Assembly: GCF_900698985.1 (NCBI RefSeq)
Contig: NZ_LR217730.1
Span: 496,001-560,000 of the forward strand
Source of the DNA: Erwinia_E haradaeae_B
Lineage (GTDB): Bacteria; Pseudomonadota; Gammaproteobacteria; Enterobacterales; Enterobacteriaceae
Direction of reading: 5' to 3'
DNA: 64,000 nt
Shown: positions 50,701-60,237 of the stretch, in pieces
Numbering within the stretch: the first letter of the stretch is position 1
How the letters are laid out: every line of letters starts with the position of its first letter
Notes under the pieces: generated by a model
Databases searched by the model: none
The model's input: the letters and a program-made list of their open reading frames with translations, nothing else
What the model was told of the DNA's origin: nothing
Program-made: the position numbers and the translations under genes

Positions 50701-51292
50701 ATAATGTTTTTAGTAATTGCTCTGGCCCAGCCCAAAGTTTTTGGACAATACGAGCAATTTGGTTTGGTAACGGATAACAATAGCGCCTCCAGAAGTCAAA
50801 TATTGCTTGACGTTGCAATGGGGTTTCATCTATAAGCAACTCCTGCTTGAAAAGCACACCAGACTCAATAGGGTGCATATATAAAATACGTTGACAAAAC
50901 CCATGTATAGTAAAAATAGCGGCTACATGCATGTGACGTTCGGCTATTGATAAATACAAGATAGCTTGAGATAAATTTATTATTTGAGAGATTAGCTGTT
51001 TGAAGATTGGGTTGGAAGTTTTTCCACGAATACAAGCAATACGTAATTCATGTATATTATTACGAATCCTTATACGTAATTCAGCCGCAGAAGCTTCAGT
51101 AAAGGTGACTACTAAAATTTCCTCGACTGATAATCGTCGTATAAAATCTGATTTTCCCCCTAAACCCAGTAGAAGACGTAAGTAGATCAAGCCAATTGTA
51201 AAGGTTTTTCCAGTCCCTGCAGAAGCCTCAATGATTACTTCACCTTTTAGAGGCAGAGTGAAAGGCTCTAATCTAGAATAACCTTGTTGCAT
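47744..51292 (-). CDS. recB: Exodeoxyribonuclease V beta subunit RecB
   Basis: RecB is the 3'-5' helicase and the nuclease of RecBCD, which processes double-strand breaks and loads RecA after Chi. The 1182-residue protein (E. coli 1180) is full length: Walker A ASAGTGKT at residues 23-30, VTFTEASAAELR near 65, FTIHGFCQR near 130, LIDEFQDTDIQQY near 385, LLIGDPKQAIYAFRGAD near 415, TNWRSS near 450, VQIITIHKSKGLQYPLV near 740, and the nuclease motif LLDYKSHW near 1090 followed by LQYQLYTLALHRYLRHR. recC, ptrA and recD, its E. coli neighbours, are not on either side, so whether the complex can form must be settled elsewhere. Confidence 0.97.
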   Translation of the reverse strand: MQQGYSRLEPFTLPLKGEVIIEASAGTGKTFTIGLIYLRLLLGLGGKSDFIRRLSVEEILVVTFTEASAAELRIRIRNNIHELRIACIRGKTSNPIFKQLISQIINLSQAILYLSIAERHMHVAAIFTIHGFCQRILYMHPIESGVLFKQELLIDETPLQRQAIFDFWRRYCYPLPNQIARIVQKLWAGPEQLLKTLLPWLYREEIFLKTTNTTYKNIEQQHTKIIERIKNIKKSWLNAQNIQELIEKSNIDRRSYNRKNLPYWLDNITKWAKTETVDYFVIKYLINFSQSALLNKSTNGEPPHHPIFREIESFLLHPLSLYDCVIALALQQVRYSIKQEKSLRAKIGFHDLLTLLNSSLHAPNGKILAKTIQKNYPVALIDEFQDTDIQQYHIFHAIYHDTSYSALLLIGDPKQAIYAFRGADVFTYMRARSDIVERYTLETNWRSSKNMVNAVNLLFLNHYNPFVFQEIPFIAIQSATPNHHLHFTVNEKIQPALKFYLQPGNIVNISDYQEFMAQECAAEISHWLHQSKNGKAFFGYMNNQKQVKASDITILVRRRSEAEIVKKALHALNISSVYLSNQDSIFSTLEAQEMLYLLQAILKPEKKFILRSSLSTKFLGIDTVTVYSIQSQEIAWNSLVNRFIDYQKCWKKYGILSMIRKLMLQEKITENILSPLHVKRCLTNLIHLGEVLQEASFGCANEQILINWLTKNIQQPNTCKPDHRIRLESDHNLVQIITIHKSKGLQYPLVWIPFAATFREAKNAIFYDNKTFTTVLDLEQNTKNMILADQERLSEDLRLLYVALTRSIFHCSVGIAPLSIGFRKKTGKSHVHRSALGYLIQKGQAMHARGLESALQVLNGEIITFTMALGQKGQQWQDIDRNAMDIQKINIQKLPYPLKEHWTITSYSDLLKKHNTTNTSNINSIDRLSPKSFGIHLAVNQSSSRIVKNTQYTQHTFPRGAKSGIFLHRLLSSLDFSLPLSITWLEKQIIYHGFSQEWVPVIHEWIQNILHTTLNATGANLYNIPIKDKQVELKFSLPFSQSLTEEKLNKIMKKDPLSASLPPLKFDKIQGMLEGSIDLVFLWKNKYYLLDYKSHWFGESRNYYTQDRIIQAIREHRYDLQYQLYTLALHRYLRHRLIDYNYQKHFGGVIYLFLRGVNHLENHNTIYNTLLNLDFITSIDQL

Positions 51293-52759
51293 AATAAATA
51301 AATCCTGGCTAATTAATAGAATATCTCAAGGATATATCTATCTTATTGGTATTATTTTCTTGTATATATTTAAAATATATACCAGCGCCATGTATAATTT
51401 CAGTACTCTAATTATAAATATTTATTGGATTTTAATTTTTTTAGATAGATTCATAATTTACCATTTCAATATATAAATATGTTTAAATATTTTTCTATTT
51501 TTATAAAAATAAATGCTTATCTATTAATAAAATTTAAACTATAAAAATATTATTATTAAATTGATACGAATATAATTTTTTATTGCTATCATTCTATTTT
51601 ATTTTGTATAGAAAAAAATTCTTAAAAATTTGTAAATTTTATATAATAATATATTTTATATACTTTATAGATATATAGATATAAAAATAGATTATAAATA
51701 TAAAAATTAAAGCACTTATTTATCATTTTATTATTATATTTTATGATTTTTGATCATTAATAAATAAATAAACAAATAGAAAAAATTTATTTATTTATTT
51801 AGAATAATATTCTAATTTTATTTAAAATTACTTTTTTATGTATAGAGTTAAACTTACCATAAAAAATGGATATTTTTATAGAATTATGAGACAATTAATC
51901 AAACATAATATAATTATGTTGTATATAAATATTACTATGATAACATATAGTATGTTAGATGATAATTTTAATTAAAAACATAAACAGTAAAATACTACTT
52001 TTATAGTATCCTTTAGTAAAAAGGTACCATTTTTGTTTGGAGTTTATATTTAAAATAAAAATATTAAGATAAAAATATATAATTAAAGGTTATTTTGATC
52101 AAACTGCATTTGATATATATTAATTGTAAAAATATGATAATTTTTATAAATTTGATTTAATTTTAATTAAATATGATTTAAGTAATAAAAATAGAGATTT
52201 TTTTATATCTAAAAAAACAAAGATTTATCAAAATAATATTTTGTCTCATAGATGTAATAACTAATAGTATTTTAAATGTTATTCTAAAATTTTTATATTC
52301 TCTGACTATTATTAATAGTATGTCTGCACTATGAATAGGCTATAAAATATATTAATATAATAATATTAGAGAAATATAATTATAGCTATTTGCTTTTTTA
52401 TTGATTGCAATATATTTTATTGTTCTCATCAGAACAAGATATAAAAGCGTGTATATTATTATTTATAGCAATGTTAATATCTTCTTTGTTAATTAATATG
52501 TTAATTTTACAAGTAAGTTGATATCTTATATACATATTATAGAAATATGAATATATGGATTACACTAAAATACAAGAAGATTGATAAATTTTTTGAAAGC
52601 AAGACCTTTATAATTATATTAAAAGTAGTGAGGTAATTCAATAACTTTATTAAGTTAATATACTACATCATAGTTCATTTTTTCAGATATTATTGAAATT
52701 TAGGTAAACTTTTAATTAATATAGGTTAGTATAAGCGTTATTTTTATTTAAGAGGATTT
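51293..52759. other. Very AT-rich stretch, divergent recB / bolA
   Basis: About 1.47 kb, one of the most AT-extreme parts of the window. No gene or remnant recognised (E. coli has ptrA upstream of recB). A 12-base AT hairpin is formed by taaataaataaa (51761-51772) and tttatttattta (51786-51797). Promoters of recB and bolA must be at the two ends. Confidence 0.5.
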
Positions 52760-53092
52760 ATGAATAATATCTGTAACACAATAGAAGATAAGTTATTTAC
52801 AGCGTTTGCTCCGGAGCATCTCAAGGTATATGATGAGAGTCGATATCATTCGATGTATATAGGTTTAGAAAGTCATTTTAAAGTATTAATAGTAAGCAAA
52901 ATGTTTCATGCCCAAGAAGTGATTAAAAGACATCGCGCAATTTATAAAGTACTAGCTAGAGAAATATCAAGTAGTGTGCATTCATTATCCTTAAAAACTT
53001 ATTCTTGTTCAGAGTGGGCTACAATTCAACATATTACTGACTTAAATGTTAGGTTAGGATCTCCACGTTGTTTACGGTGTAATAACAAATAA
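52760..53092 (+). CDS. bolA: BolA family protein
   Basis: The 110-residue protein (E. coli BolA 105) matches BolA through most of its length: IEDKLFTAFAPEHLKVYDES near residue 8, SHFKVLIVSKMF near 37, RHRAIYKVLAREI near 57, VHSLSLKTYS near 75 and a conserved SEWA; it then ends in a cysteine-containing tail unlike E. coli. BolA proteins partner with monothiol glutaredoxins in Fe-S metabolism; in E. coli BolA also affects morphology genes including mreB, which is dead here. AGAGGA lies right before the ATG. IbaG is the alternative, but the length and RHRxIY motif favour BolA. Confidence 0.88.
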   Translation: MNNICNTIEDKLFTAFAPEHLKVYDESRYHSMYIGLESHFKVLIVSKMFHAQEVIKRHRAIYKVLAREISSSVHSLSLKTYSCSEWATIQHITDLNVRLGSPRCLRCNNK

Positions 53093-53687
53093 TTAGTGTA
53101 TCTATTATTATATTAGATTTCTCCCAAAGAATTATCTTCAAAAATAGGGGTTTTTATAAACAGATTTTAATAATCATATTTCTTAGAGTGCTATTATCAT
53201 TGGTAAAAATTCTAAAAATATTAGAATTATTTACTGATTTTTATAATAATAGAATCATATTCAGTAATCAATTATAGCTTCTAGAAGAAATGTATAATAA
53301 TATAAATGTGTGTGTTTATATATTCTTTATATTCTCATTCTAGAAGAGGCATAAATATCATTAAGTTAGTAAATCTAGTATTAACTGCTTTTATTTATGT
53401 AAATAAAAGCATTCTATCAAAATGTTAGTTAAAGATTTTATGAATAATATTTTTATTACATATTTTCTATATATAATTATTGCTCAATCCTTGTTACCAG
53501 GTAAAACATATAAAAAATTTTACATCTTAGTAGTTTAATTCTTAAGATATAAGGCTTACTTAGTGCAATACAAGTTAACAAAAGATTGTGTAAGCGATCA
53601 ATATAAGTATACTGAAACGATATCATATATATAAAATTTTTTAAATCATAGTTAGTTAAGTAGTATGTTACTCTCATTTAGAATGAT
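53093..53687. other. Gene-free stretch between bolA and lonH
   Basis: 595 bases. tig follows bolA in E. coli; nothing resembling it is seen. A 66-codon minus-strand frame (53477-53677) has no family features and is probably chance. Confidence 0.5.
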
Positions 53688-55460
53688 ATGGTGACTTTGA
53701 AAAACGACCCATTAGAATGGAATGCTTTGCAGACTTCTGTAGAACGATTTCAGCATCTATTCTTAGAGCATCCAATAGTTCATACGGATTATTTTCGTAT
53801 CGTACAAGCACGCCTTTATAACGGGCTGGATCTATTGTCAAAAACTATGGCGCTAGAGCCGATAATGTTAATTAAAAGTCCAGAAAGTAGTATATATTTT
53901 ACATTTTTACAAAAAACTCTTTTGGAGATGAAGGAAAGAACAAAAAATAAAACAAAAATACTGTATGGTGGTCATTATAAAATTATGAAGCATACAGTAG
54001 ACTGGTATCCAGCAAGAACTATACAGGATAATTTTGCTACCTATGGTGGTGTACATCAAGCAGATTGGATCGAGCACAATAATCTTTTTGGTTGTGTGCG
54101 TACATATAAAAATCAAGTCTCTTTGTCACCAGGTTTAGTACACCATGCTAATGGTGGTTTTTTGATATTGTCTCTTCGCGCTGTATTAGAACAGCCATTA
54201 ATGTGGTTTCGTTTAAAAAAAATACTCACTTGCAAAAAGTATGAATGGTACTCCAGTGATCAATCTAAACCCCTTCCATTAGATATTCCATCAATGCCAA
54301 TGTCTTTTCGTCTTCTTCTTATGGGAGAACGAGAGGCCCTAGAAGATTTTAAAAATCTAGAGTTTGAATTAACTAACATGTCCTTATATGGTGAATTTGA
54401 GGATACAATTAAATTATCAGATGATATATCGTTTATGAATTGGCGAATGTGGGTGCAAAGTGTTTTAGATGCTATGGGGTGTCCTCCTACTGATTATAAT
54501 TTCTGGCCAGCGTTAATTCACGAAGGTATACGCTGGACTGGGGATCAAGAGTTGCTTCCGTTAAATTTAGATTGGATCAGATATCAGTTGCAGGAAACTT
54601 TATTGTATTGTGCAGATGGTTTGATGAATGGAGATAATCTCAGGAAGGCCATTAAAATGCGTGCATGGCGAGAAGGATTGATATTAGAAAAACTTCTAAA
54701 TAATATTGAGCAGAAGCAGATACAAATTGATACCAAAGGTGAGGTGATAGGGCAAGTTAATGCTCTATCAGTAATAGAGTTTCCTGGTCATCCAGGATTT
54801 TTTGGCACTCCTGTTCGTATAAGTTGTGCTGTGCATATTGGTGACGGTGAGTTCATTGATGTAGAACGTAAAGTAGATCTTGGCGGTAGTATTCATTCTA
54901 AAGGTTTAATGATTATGCAATCATGGCTCATGTCAACCTTAAAATTAGAGCAGAATATTCCATTTTCTGCATCATTAGTTTTTGAGCAATCATATTCAGA
55001 ACTTGATGGTGATAGTGCTTCTTTAGCTGCGTTATGTGCATTAATTAGCGCATTAGCGTTAAAACCAATTAATCAAAAGATTGCAGTCACAGGTTCTATA
55101 GATCAGCTAGGTAATGTGCAATCCATAGGTGGAATCAATGAAAAAATTGAAGGATTTTTTCAGATTTGTAAGCAACGGATTCTTGATGGTTACCAAGGGG
55201 TTATTATACCGTCTACAAATATTCGTCATCTTGCATTGCATGAAGATGTCATGAAGGCCATAAAAAATGGTACATTCTATCTGTGGGCGGTATCTAATGT
55301 TGATGAAGCCTTATTATTATTAACTGGTATACCCTGGGAAGACGGATCAGGGTCTTCTCTTTTGTTTTTTATTAAAGAACGCATTGCAAAGATTAATTCA
55401 CAAGATATTCGACGACGTCCAGGACCGCTACGTTGGTTAAACTGGATAAGCTCAATTTAA
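53688..55460 (+). CDS. lonH: Lon-type protease homologue LonH (YcbZ)
   Basis: This 590-residue protein corresponds to E. coli YcbZ/LonH (586), a putative Lon-like serine protease. The N-terminal half contains the LonH-type region (GGHYKIM, DNFATYGGVHQADWIEH, LFGCVR, LSPGLVHHANGGFLILSLR) without a convincing Walker A motif. The C-terminal proteolytic domain starts around VIGQVNALSVIEFPGHPGFFG near residue 355 and has the catalytic serine in DGDSAS (Ser443) and the lysine in GGINEKIEGF (Lys486), 43 residues apart as in Lon. It precedes fabA as in E. coli, but the gap has grown to about 1 kb. Cellular role is poorly known. Confidence 0.92.
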   Translation: MVTLKNDPLEWNALQTSVERFQHLFLEHPIVHTDYFRIVQARLYNGLDLLSKTMALEPIMLIKSPESSIYFTFLQKTLLEMKERTKNKTKILYGGHYKIMKHTVDWYPARTIQDNFATYGGVHQADWIEHNNLFGCVRTYKNQVSLSPGLVHHANGGFLILSLRAVLEQPLMWFRLKKILTCKKYEWYSSDQSKPLPLDIPSMPMSFRLLLMGEREALEDFKNLEFELTNMSLYGEFEDTIKLSDDISFMNWRMWVQSVLDAMGCPPTDYNFWPALIHEGIRWTGDQELLPLNLDWIRYQLQETLLYCADGLMNGDNLRKAIKMRAWREGLILEKLLNNIEQKQIQIDTKGEVIGQVNALSVIEFPGHPGFFGTPVRISCAVHIGDGEFIDVERKVDLGGSIHSKGLMIMQSWLMSTLKLEQNIPFSASLVFEQSYSELDGDSASLAALCALISALALKPINQKIAVTGSIDQLGNVQSIGGINEKIEGFFQICKQRILDGYQGVIIPSTNIRHLALHEDVMKAIKNGTFYLWAVSNVDEALLLLTGIPWEDGSGSSLLFFIKERIAKINSQDIRRRPGPLRWLNWISSI

Positions 55461-56461
55461 TTTATTATGCACTACGTGCTGTATCTGGTTTATTTAGTTC
55501 AAATGATAACTATAATTATTATTAGATTTTTAAATACACAATGATATCATCATCCTTAATGAGCTTATGTTGTGTAAATCAATATTAAATTAAGTAGTCT
55601 ATACTAATTATTTAGTATAGAGGATATATTATTTGATTGCCTCAGGACATTACATATCTACTGTTTTATTAATACTCTCTTGATATATATTTTAATTATT
55701 AATATTATTAATAATTCAGGTTGTTAACAGAACTGAGTGTAAGTTTTTTGTTTAAACTTATAAGTTTCATCTTACTAGTATGAGCATAAATGATAACTTT
55801 TTATCATAATAAGTTTTCTTTTAAATAAAAAATACATATATCAACATCTGGTTAAAAGATCGTATTTCTTAAGAAAATTTTATAAGATGATCATACAATA
55901 TATATTACTGTATATATTGAAGATACTGTTATGATATCACATAATAAGAATATAAAAAATATAGAATATATTAGAAATTTTATATAAAAACTATACTTAT
56001 ACTGCGTCAGTTCTAAACATGTATATTAATAATTAATATATTGCATGAATATTAATAAAACTTCCTAAAACTACTTATTTTTAATTCTTAAAAATTAAAA
56101 TAAACTATGCTGATATTATTTATACCTTAATATTATATTTTTAGAGAAATTTTATGGTAAAAAAAATAATTAATTAGGATATATAATTATGTGAAAGACG
56201 AAATTACCTTTCATTAAAAGAATAATTTAAATTTATAGCATGAACTATAATAGTTCTTTTATTGACTTTTAGAACATGCATTATAAAGAAGGATTATTAA
56301 ATAGAGACAAGGTATATTATATTTGATCTAAAAATATTACATATATTTCATTCTATCTAGTGTTCATAGAAATTCTATCATTATGAGTACTATTGAGTGC
56401 AGCACGAACTGTATACCTTCGGACTTTCACATATAATTAGCCAATATAAGGTTTATGGAAT
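55461..56461. other. Expanded gap between lonH and fabA
   Basis: In E. coli ycbZ and fabA are separated by only a short spacer; here about 1 kb of AT-rich DNA without genes lies between them. Since no gene is expected here by synteny, this looks like net growth of non-coding DNA or the residue of an insertion, not simply gene decay. Confidence 0.5.
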
Positions 56462-56980
56462 ATGCTAAATCAATCTATTTTTTATACAAAAGAAGATCTA
56501 ATTGCCTCTGGACGTGCTGAACTTTTTGGTCTAGATGGTCCTCCATTACCATCTGGTAACATGTTAATGATGGATCGTATAGTGCATATTACAGAAACTA
56601 ATGGAAAGTATCATAAAGGTTTTGTTTTAGCAGAACTAGATATTCATCCAGATTTATGGTTCTTTTCGTGCCATTTTATTGGTGATCCAGTGATGCCAGG
56701 TTGTTTAGGATTAGATGCTATGTGGCAATTAGTTGGTTTTTACCTTGGCTGGCTAGGAGGAAAAGGTAAAGGTCGCGCGCTAGGTGTTGGTTCAGTGAAA
56801 TTTTCCGGACAGATTTTACCAAGTGCTAGAAAAGTATCTTATCTTGTTCATATTAAACGCATTATTAAACGTAAACTTATTATGGGTGTAGCAGATGGTG
56901 AAGTTATAGTAGATGATCAAATTATTTATACTGCTACTGATTTAAAAGTCGGTCTCTTTAAAGATTCCTCTTCCTTTTAA
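56462..56980 (+). CDS. fabA: 3-hydroxydecanoyl-ACP dehydratase/isomerase
   Basis: FabA dehydrates 3-hydroxydecanoyl-ACP and isomerises the product to the cis-3 form, the branch point to unsaturated fatty acids. The 172-residue hot-dog-fold protein equals E. coli FabA in length, with the catalytic histidine in FFSCHFIGDPVMPGCLG (His71 counting Met) and aspartate in GLDAMWQLVGFYLGW (Asp85). TKEDLIASGRAELFG at the start is the family signature. Works with accBC in this window for membrane lipid synthesis. Confidence 0.97.
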   Translation: MLNQSIFYTKEDLIASGRAELFGLDGPPLPSGNMLMMDRIVHITETNGKYHKGFVLAELDIHPDLWFFSCHFIGDPVMPGCLGLDAMWQLVGFYLGWLGGKGKGRALGVGSVKFSGQILPSARKVSYLVHIKRIIKRKLIMGVADGEVIVDDQIIYTATDLKVGLFKDSSSF

Positions 56981-58405
56981 TTAGGTGTAAAATCAATATA
57001 TAAATCGATATATATCATTTATAGATTACTTAATTAAAAAAAATTGAGTTAAAAACACCATACGATTCTTAAATTTTTTCTAAAATAAATCTATTTATTT
57101 ATAAGGTTATTATATCATATAGTAATAATTTTTTATTTAAATATTATTTAAATCGATGTATATTCGTTATAGATGTTAAATTTAGTCTTTTTTTAATTTT
57201 ATTAAAATTACGATTATTTATTATTATAACTGATGTTGAATATTGATCCGATGATTATTTAAAAATTTTTCATAAAAATACAATAATAATTATATTCATA
57301 TCATTATATTTTATAATAAATAGATAAATAAAAACTACATGAATTTTTTTAATTAGAAATTTTTATATAAAATACTTTTAATATTTCATATAGTAATAAC
57401 TAGATAAATTAGGAAAACTAATAGACAATCTATAATATTTTAGGATAGAAAAACTTTATTCATTTCTTTGTAAAATATATATATTATATAAAAATACTAA
57501 ATCAACATGCTATATGCTTATTATAATAATACAACATAAAATAAGATATATGTCACTTAGTATCTGTATGTAAAATCTTTATATTATATTTTATGCAATC
57601 ACACTATGACAATATTAGTATATAAAAGTTATAGATACTATCTATATACTTTTATATATCACAGAAATCTTAATAATAAATTATTGCTATATAATAGATA
57701 ACATCAAACATAACAATATGATTTATTATTCTGTATTGTTATTTAGTGAACTGCCTATACGCATAGTAATTATGCAATAAATATCTATGGAATTTAAATA
57801 TAGTATCCTACGAAGATAACTAGGAAAATCTCATACATAAACAGAACATTGAAGAATAAATAAGTATTCTTAAATTTATTATTCAATCTATTATAGAAAG
57901 TTGACCTATATTTATTAAATATAGCTTAATTATTATGAAATGGTTCGCGCTAGAAATTGATAAAATTTAGTATATACCTGCGTAAAATAAATAGTGTATC
58001 ACGCTATTAGAATTAAAGTAATACAATTTTATTGTCATAATTATGACTATTTGATAATTTCTTATTGAGGCTTACCAGTAAATATCTTTTTGTGATATTA
58101 TTCTCTTCTAGCATAGAATAATACCTATGGTGTCAGCTTTGTTATAGTAGATTCCTTTTATTTAACCTACTAATACATTATTAAAAATCTTCTTTTTTGG
58201 TATAAATAACTTTTATTACATATAAATAGAAATATATATCATATGATTCATTATTTTTAATGATTTTTAAGATATGCACCACTCTATAAAAATTATATTA
58301 TAATAATATTATATTCATGTATATAGTACCTATGTTATTATAATTTTCACTAGTATACTTTAGTAACTTTCAATAAATATTAAATTTAATTAATGATTAG
58401 TCCTT
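56981..58405. other. Convergent AT-rich stretch fabA / rluD
   Basis: About 1.4 kb between the 3' ends of fabA and rluD with no readable gene. E. coli has rmf near fabA; I see no candidate. Contains the strong imperfect hairpin at 57619-57658, listed separately. Confidence 0.5.
57619..57658. repeat. 18-bp hairpin with one bulged base
   Basis: tatataaaagt (57619-57629) pairs with acttttatata (57648-57658), and after one bulged base tatagat (57630-57636) pairs with atctata (57640-57646) around a 3-base loop. It lies between convergent genes, where a bidirectional transcription stop would be useful, but is 640 bases past fabA and not followed by a long T-run. Confidence 0.6.
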
Positions 58406-59371
58406 TTATTGTTGAAATTTCTCTGTATCAGTCTGTATTGCATTAATCAATTCTACCATATCTCTGGGTAGTTCAGTATGCCATTCCATAGCTATACCAG
58501 ATATAGGATGACTCATGCGTAACATAGTAGCATGTAGTGCCTGACGATTAAAAGCACATAAAGTAGCTAAAAAAGTCTCTGAAGACCCTTTTTGTAGATA
58601 AGGATGATGAGAGTATATAGGGTCACCAACTATTGGATGTGTGATGTGCGACATATGAACACGGATCTGATGTGTGCGACCGGTTTCTAGTTGTAATCTA
58701 AGCCAGGTATGATTGCGAAAATTCTTTATAATACGATAATGCGTTATCGCGGATTTTCCCATAGAATTTACTGCCATATGGGTACGTTTCCTAATATGAC
58801 GACCTATTGGTGCATCAACTTTGCCACTAGTAATTATTCGACCAGTGACTATTGCTTCATATTCACGAATAATTTTTCTTTTTCGTAAGTCCTTTAAAAG
58901 ATTATTGTGCGCAGAAATAGTTTTTGCTATTACCATAAGGCCAGTTGTGTCTTTGTCTAAACGATGTACAATTCCTGCTCTGGGAATACAAGCGCTCTCT
59001 GGAAAATAATACAGAATGGCGTTCATAATAGTATCGTTATCATGACCTGGTCCAGGATGCACTACTAATTGACTAGGTTTATTAATAATAAGAATTGCAT
59101 CATCTTCATAAACAATATTTAATGGAATCTCTTTGGGTTCCCACAAGATTCTTTCTTTGATTTTGGCATAAATACTAATTAGTGCACCACCGGATATCTT
59201 TTTTTTAGCTTTATCAACAATAATTCCGTTAACAGAAACATATCGATTAAGAATCCATGCTTTTAAACAAGAACGTGAATAGTTTGGAAATAATTCTTTT
59301 AATGTCTGATCTAAACGTTGACCAAGTTGTAATGTAGATACTTTTGCATTAAGTTTTATTTTTTTTTGCAT
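58406..59371 (-). CDS. rluD: 23S rRNA pseudouridine synthase RluD
   Basis: RluD makes pseudouridines 1911, 1915 and 1917 in helix 69 of 23S rRNA and is important for ribosome assembly. I begin at the ATG at 59371 (321 residues; E. coli 326); a TTG two codons earlier is also in frame. The S4-type RNA-binding domain occupies about residues 15-80 (LGQRLDQTLKELFPNYSRS), then the catalytic domain with IVHRLDKDTTGLMVIAKT near 135 holding the catalytic aspartate, and LETGRTHQIRVHMSHI near 225. It is divergent from bamD as in E. coli. Confidence 0.95.
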   Translation of the reverse strand: MQKKIKLNAKVSTLQLGQRLDQTLKELFPNYSRSCLKAWILNRYVSVNGIIVDKAKKKISGGALISIYAKIKERILWEPKEIPLNIVYEDDAILIINKPSQLVVHPGPGHDNDTIMNAILYYFPESACIPRAGIVHRLDKDTTGLMVIAKTISAHNNLLKDLRKRKIIREYEAIVTGRIITSGKVDAPIGRHIRKRTHMAVNSMGKSAITHYRIIKNFRNHTWLRLQLETGRTHQIRVHMSHITHPIVGDPIYSHHPYLQKGSSETFLATLCAFNRQALHATMLRMSHPISGIAMEWHTELPRDMVELINAIQTDTEKFQQ

Positions 59372-59505
59372 AAACAAGAATATTATGATTTTACGTTAGA
59401 CTATCATGTAGTATTAATTTCGGCTACTATTTAGCTAAAACTAAACTATTATTAAATACTGAGTGAGATACTTCTCGCATAAACCCCAAGGATACAACAA
59501 TCTTC

Positions 59506-60237
59506 ATGATGCATATAAAATATTTTTTAATTACCGTACTATGCAGCTTTTTGCTATATGCATGTACTAGCTCTAATGGTATAGCACCCCACCAATCACC
59601 TGGCGTGATTTTAGCACATGCTGAGAAGGAACTGCAGCGTGGAGATTTTAAAGAAGCTATTTTACAGCTCTCAGCTTTTAACGCTAACTATCCATTAAGC
59701 CCATATTGTCAACAGGTGCAATTAGACCTTGTCTATGCGTATTATAAGAATAATAATTTTCCTTTAGCATTAGAAACCATTGATCATTTTTTGCGACTAT
59801 ATCCAGATCACTCAAATCTTGATTATATTATGTACATGCGTGGTTTAATATATATGGAAAAAGACAACAACCCGATACAAACTTTTTTTGGTATTGATCG
59901 CTCAGATAGAGATCCAATTCATAGATTATCTGCATTTAATAGTTTCTCAAAAATGTTGCAAAATTATCCAAATAGTCGATATTCTATTGATGCACGTAAA
60001 CGTCTTATTTTTCTAAAAGAATGTCAAGCAAAATATGAGCTGTCCGTAGCTGAATTTTATGAGAAACATAGAGCCTATATAGCAGTAGTTAATCGTGTAG
60101 ACAAAATGCTGATAGATTATCCAGACGCGAAGGCAACTCAGAAAGCCTTACAGTTAATGGAAGATGCATACCGTCAGTTACACTTAAATGCACAAGCGGA
60201 TCGTATCGCAAAAATCATTGTTAAAAATCCAGTTTAA
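59506..60237 (+). CDS. bamD: Outer membrane assembly lipoprotein BamD
   Basis: BamD is the essential lipoprotein of the BAM complex that folds outer membrane beta-barrels with BamA. The 243-residue precursor (E. coli 245) has a signal peptide with lipobox LLYAC, Cys20 being the lipidation site, followed by TPR-like repeats: AEKELQRGDFKEAI near residue 38, VQLDLVYAYYKNNNFPLALE near 70, RFLRLYPDHSNLDYIMYMRG near 97, and NYPNSRYSIDARKRL near 155. AAGGA precedes the two adjacent ATG codons. Its retention with LpxH and LptM shows that a Gram-negative outer membrane is still assembled. Confidence 0.94.
   Translation: MMHIKYFLITVLCSFLLYACTSSNGIAPHQSPGVILAHAEKELQRGDFKEAILQLSAFNANYPLSPYCQQVQLDLVYAYYKNNNFPLALETIDHFLRLYPDHSNLDYIMYMRGLIYMEKDNNPIQTFFGIDRSDRDPIHRLSAFNSFSKMLQNYPNSRYSIDARKRLIFLKECQAKYELSVAEFYEKHRAYIAVVNRVDKMLIDYPDAKATQKALQLMEDAYRQLHLNAQADRIAKIIVKNPV

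Noticed and set aside
53477..53677. 66-codon frame on the minus strand upstream of lonH
   Set aside because: Rich in Ile, Leu, Tyr and Phe as expected from AT-rich chance translation; overlaps the likely lonH promoter region.
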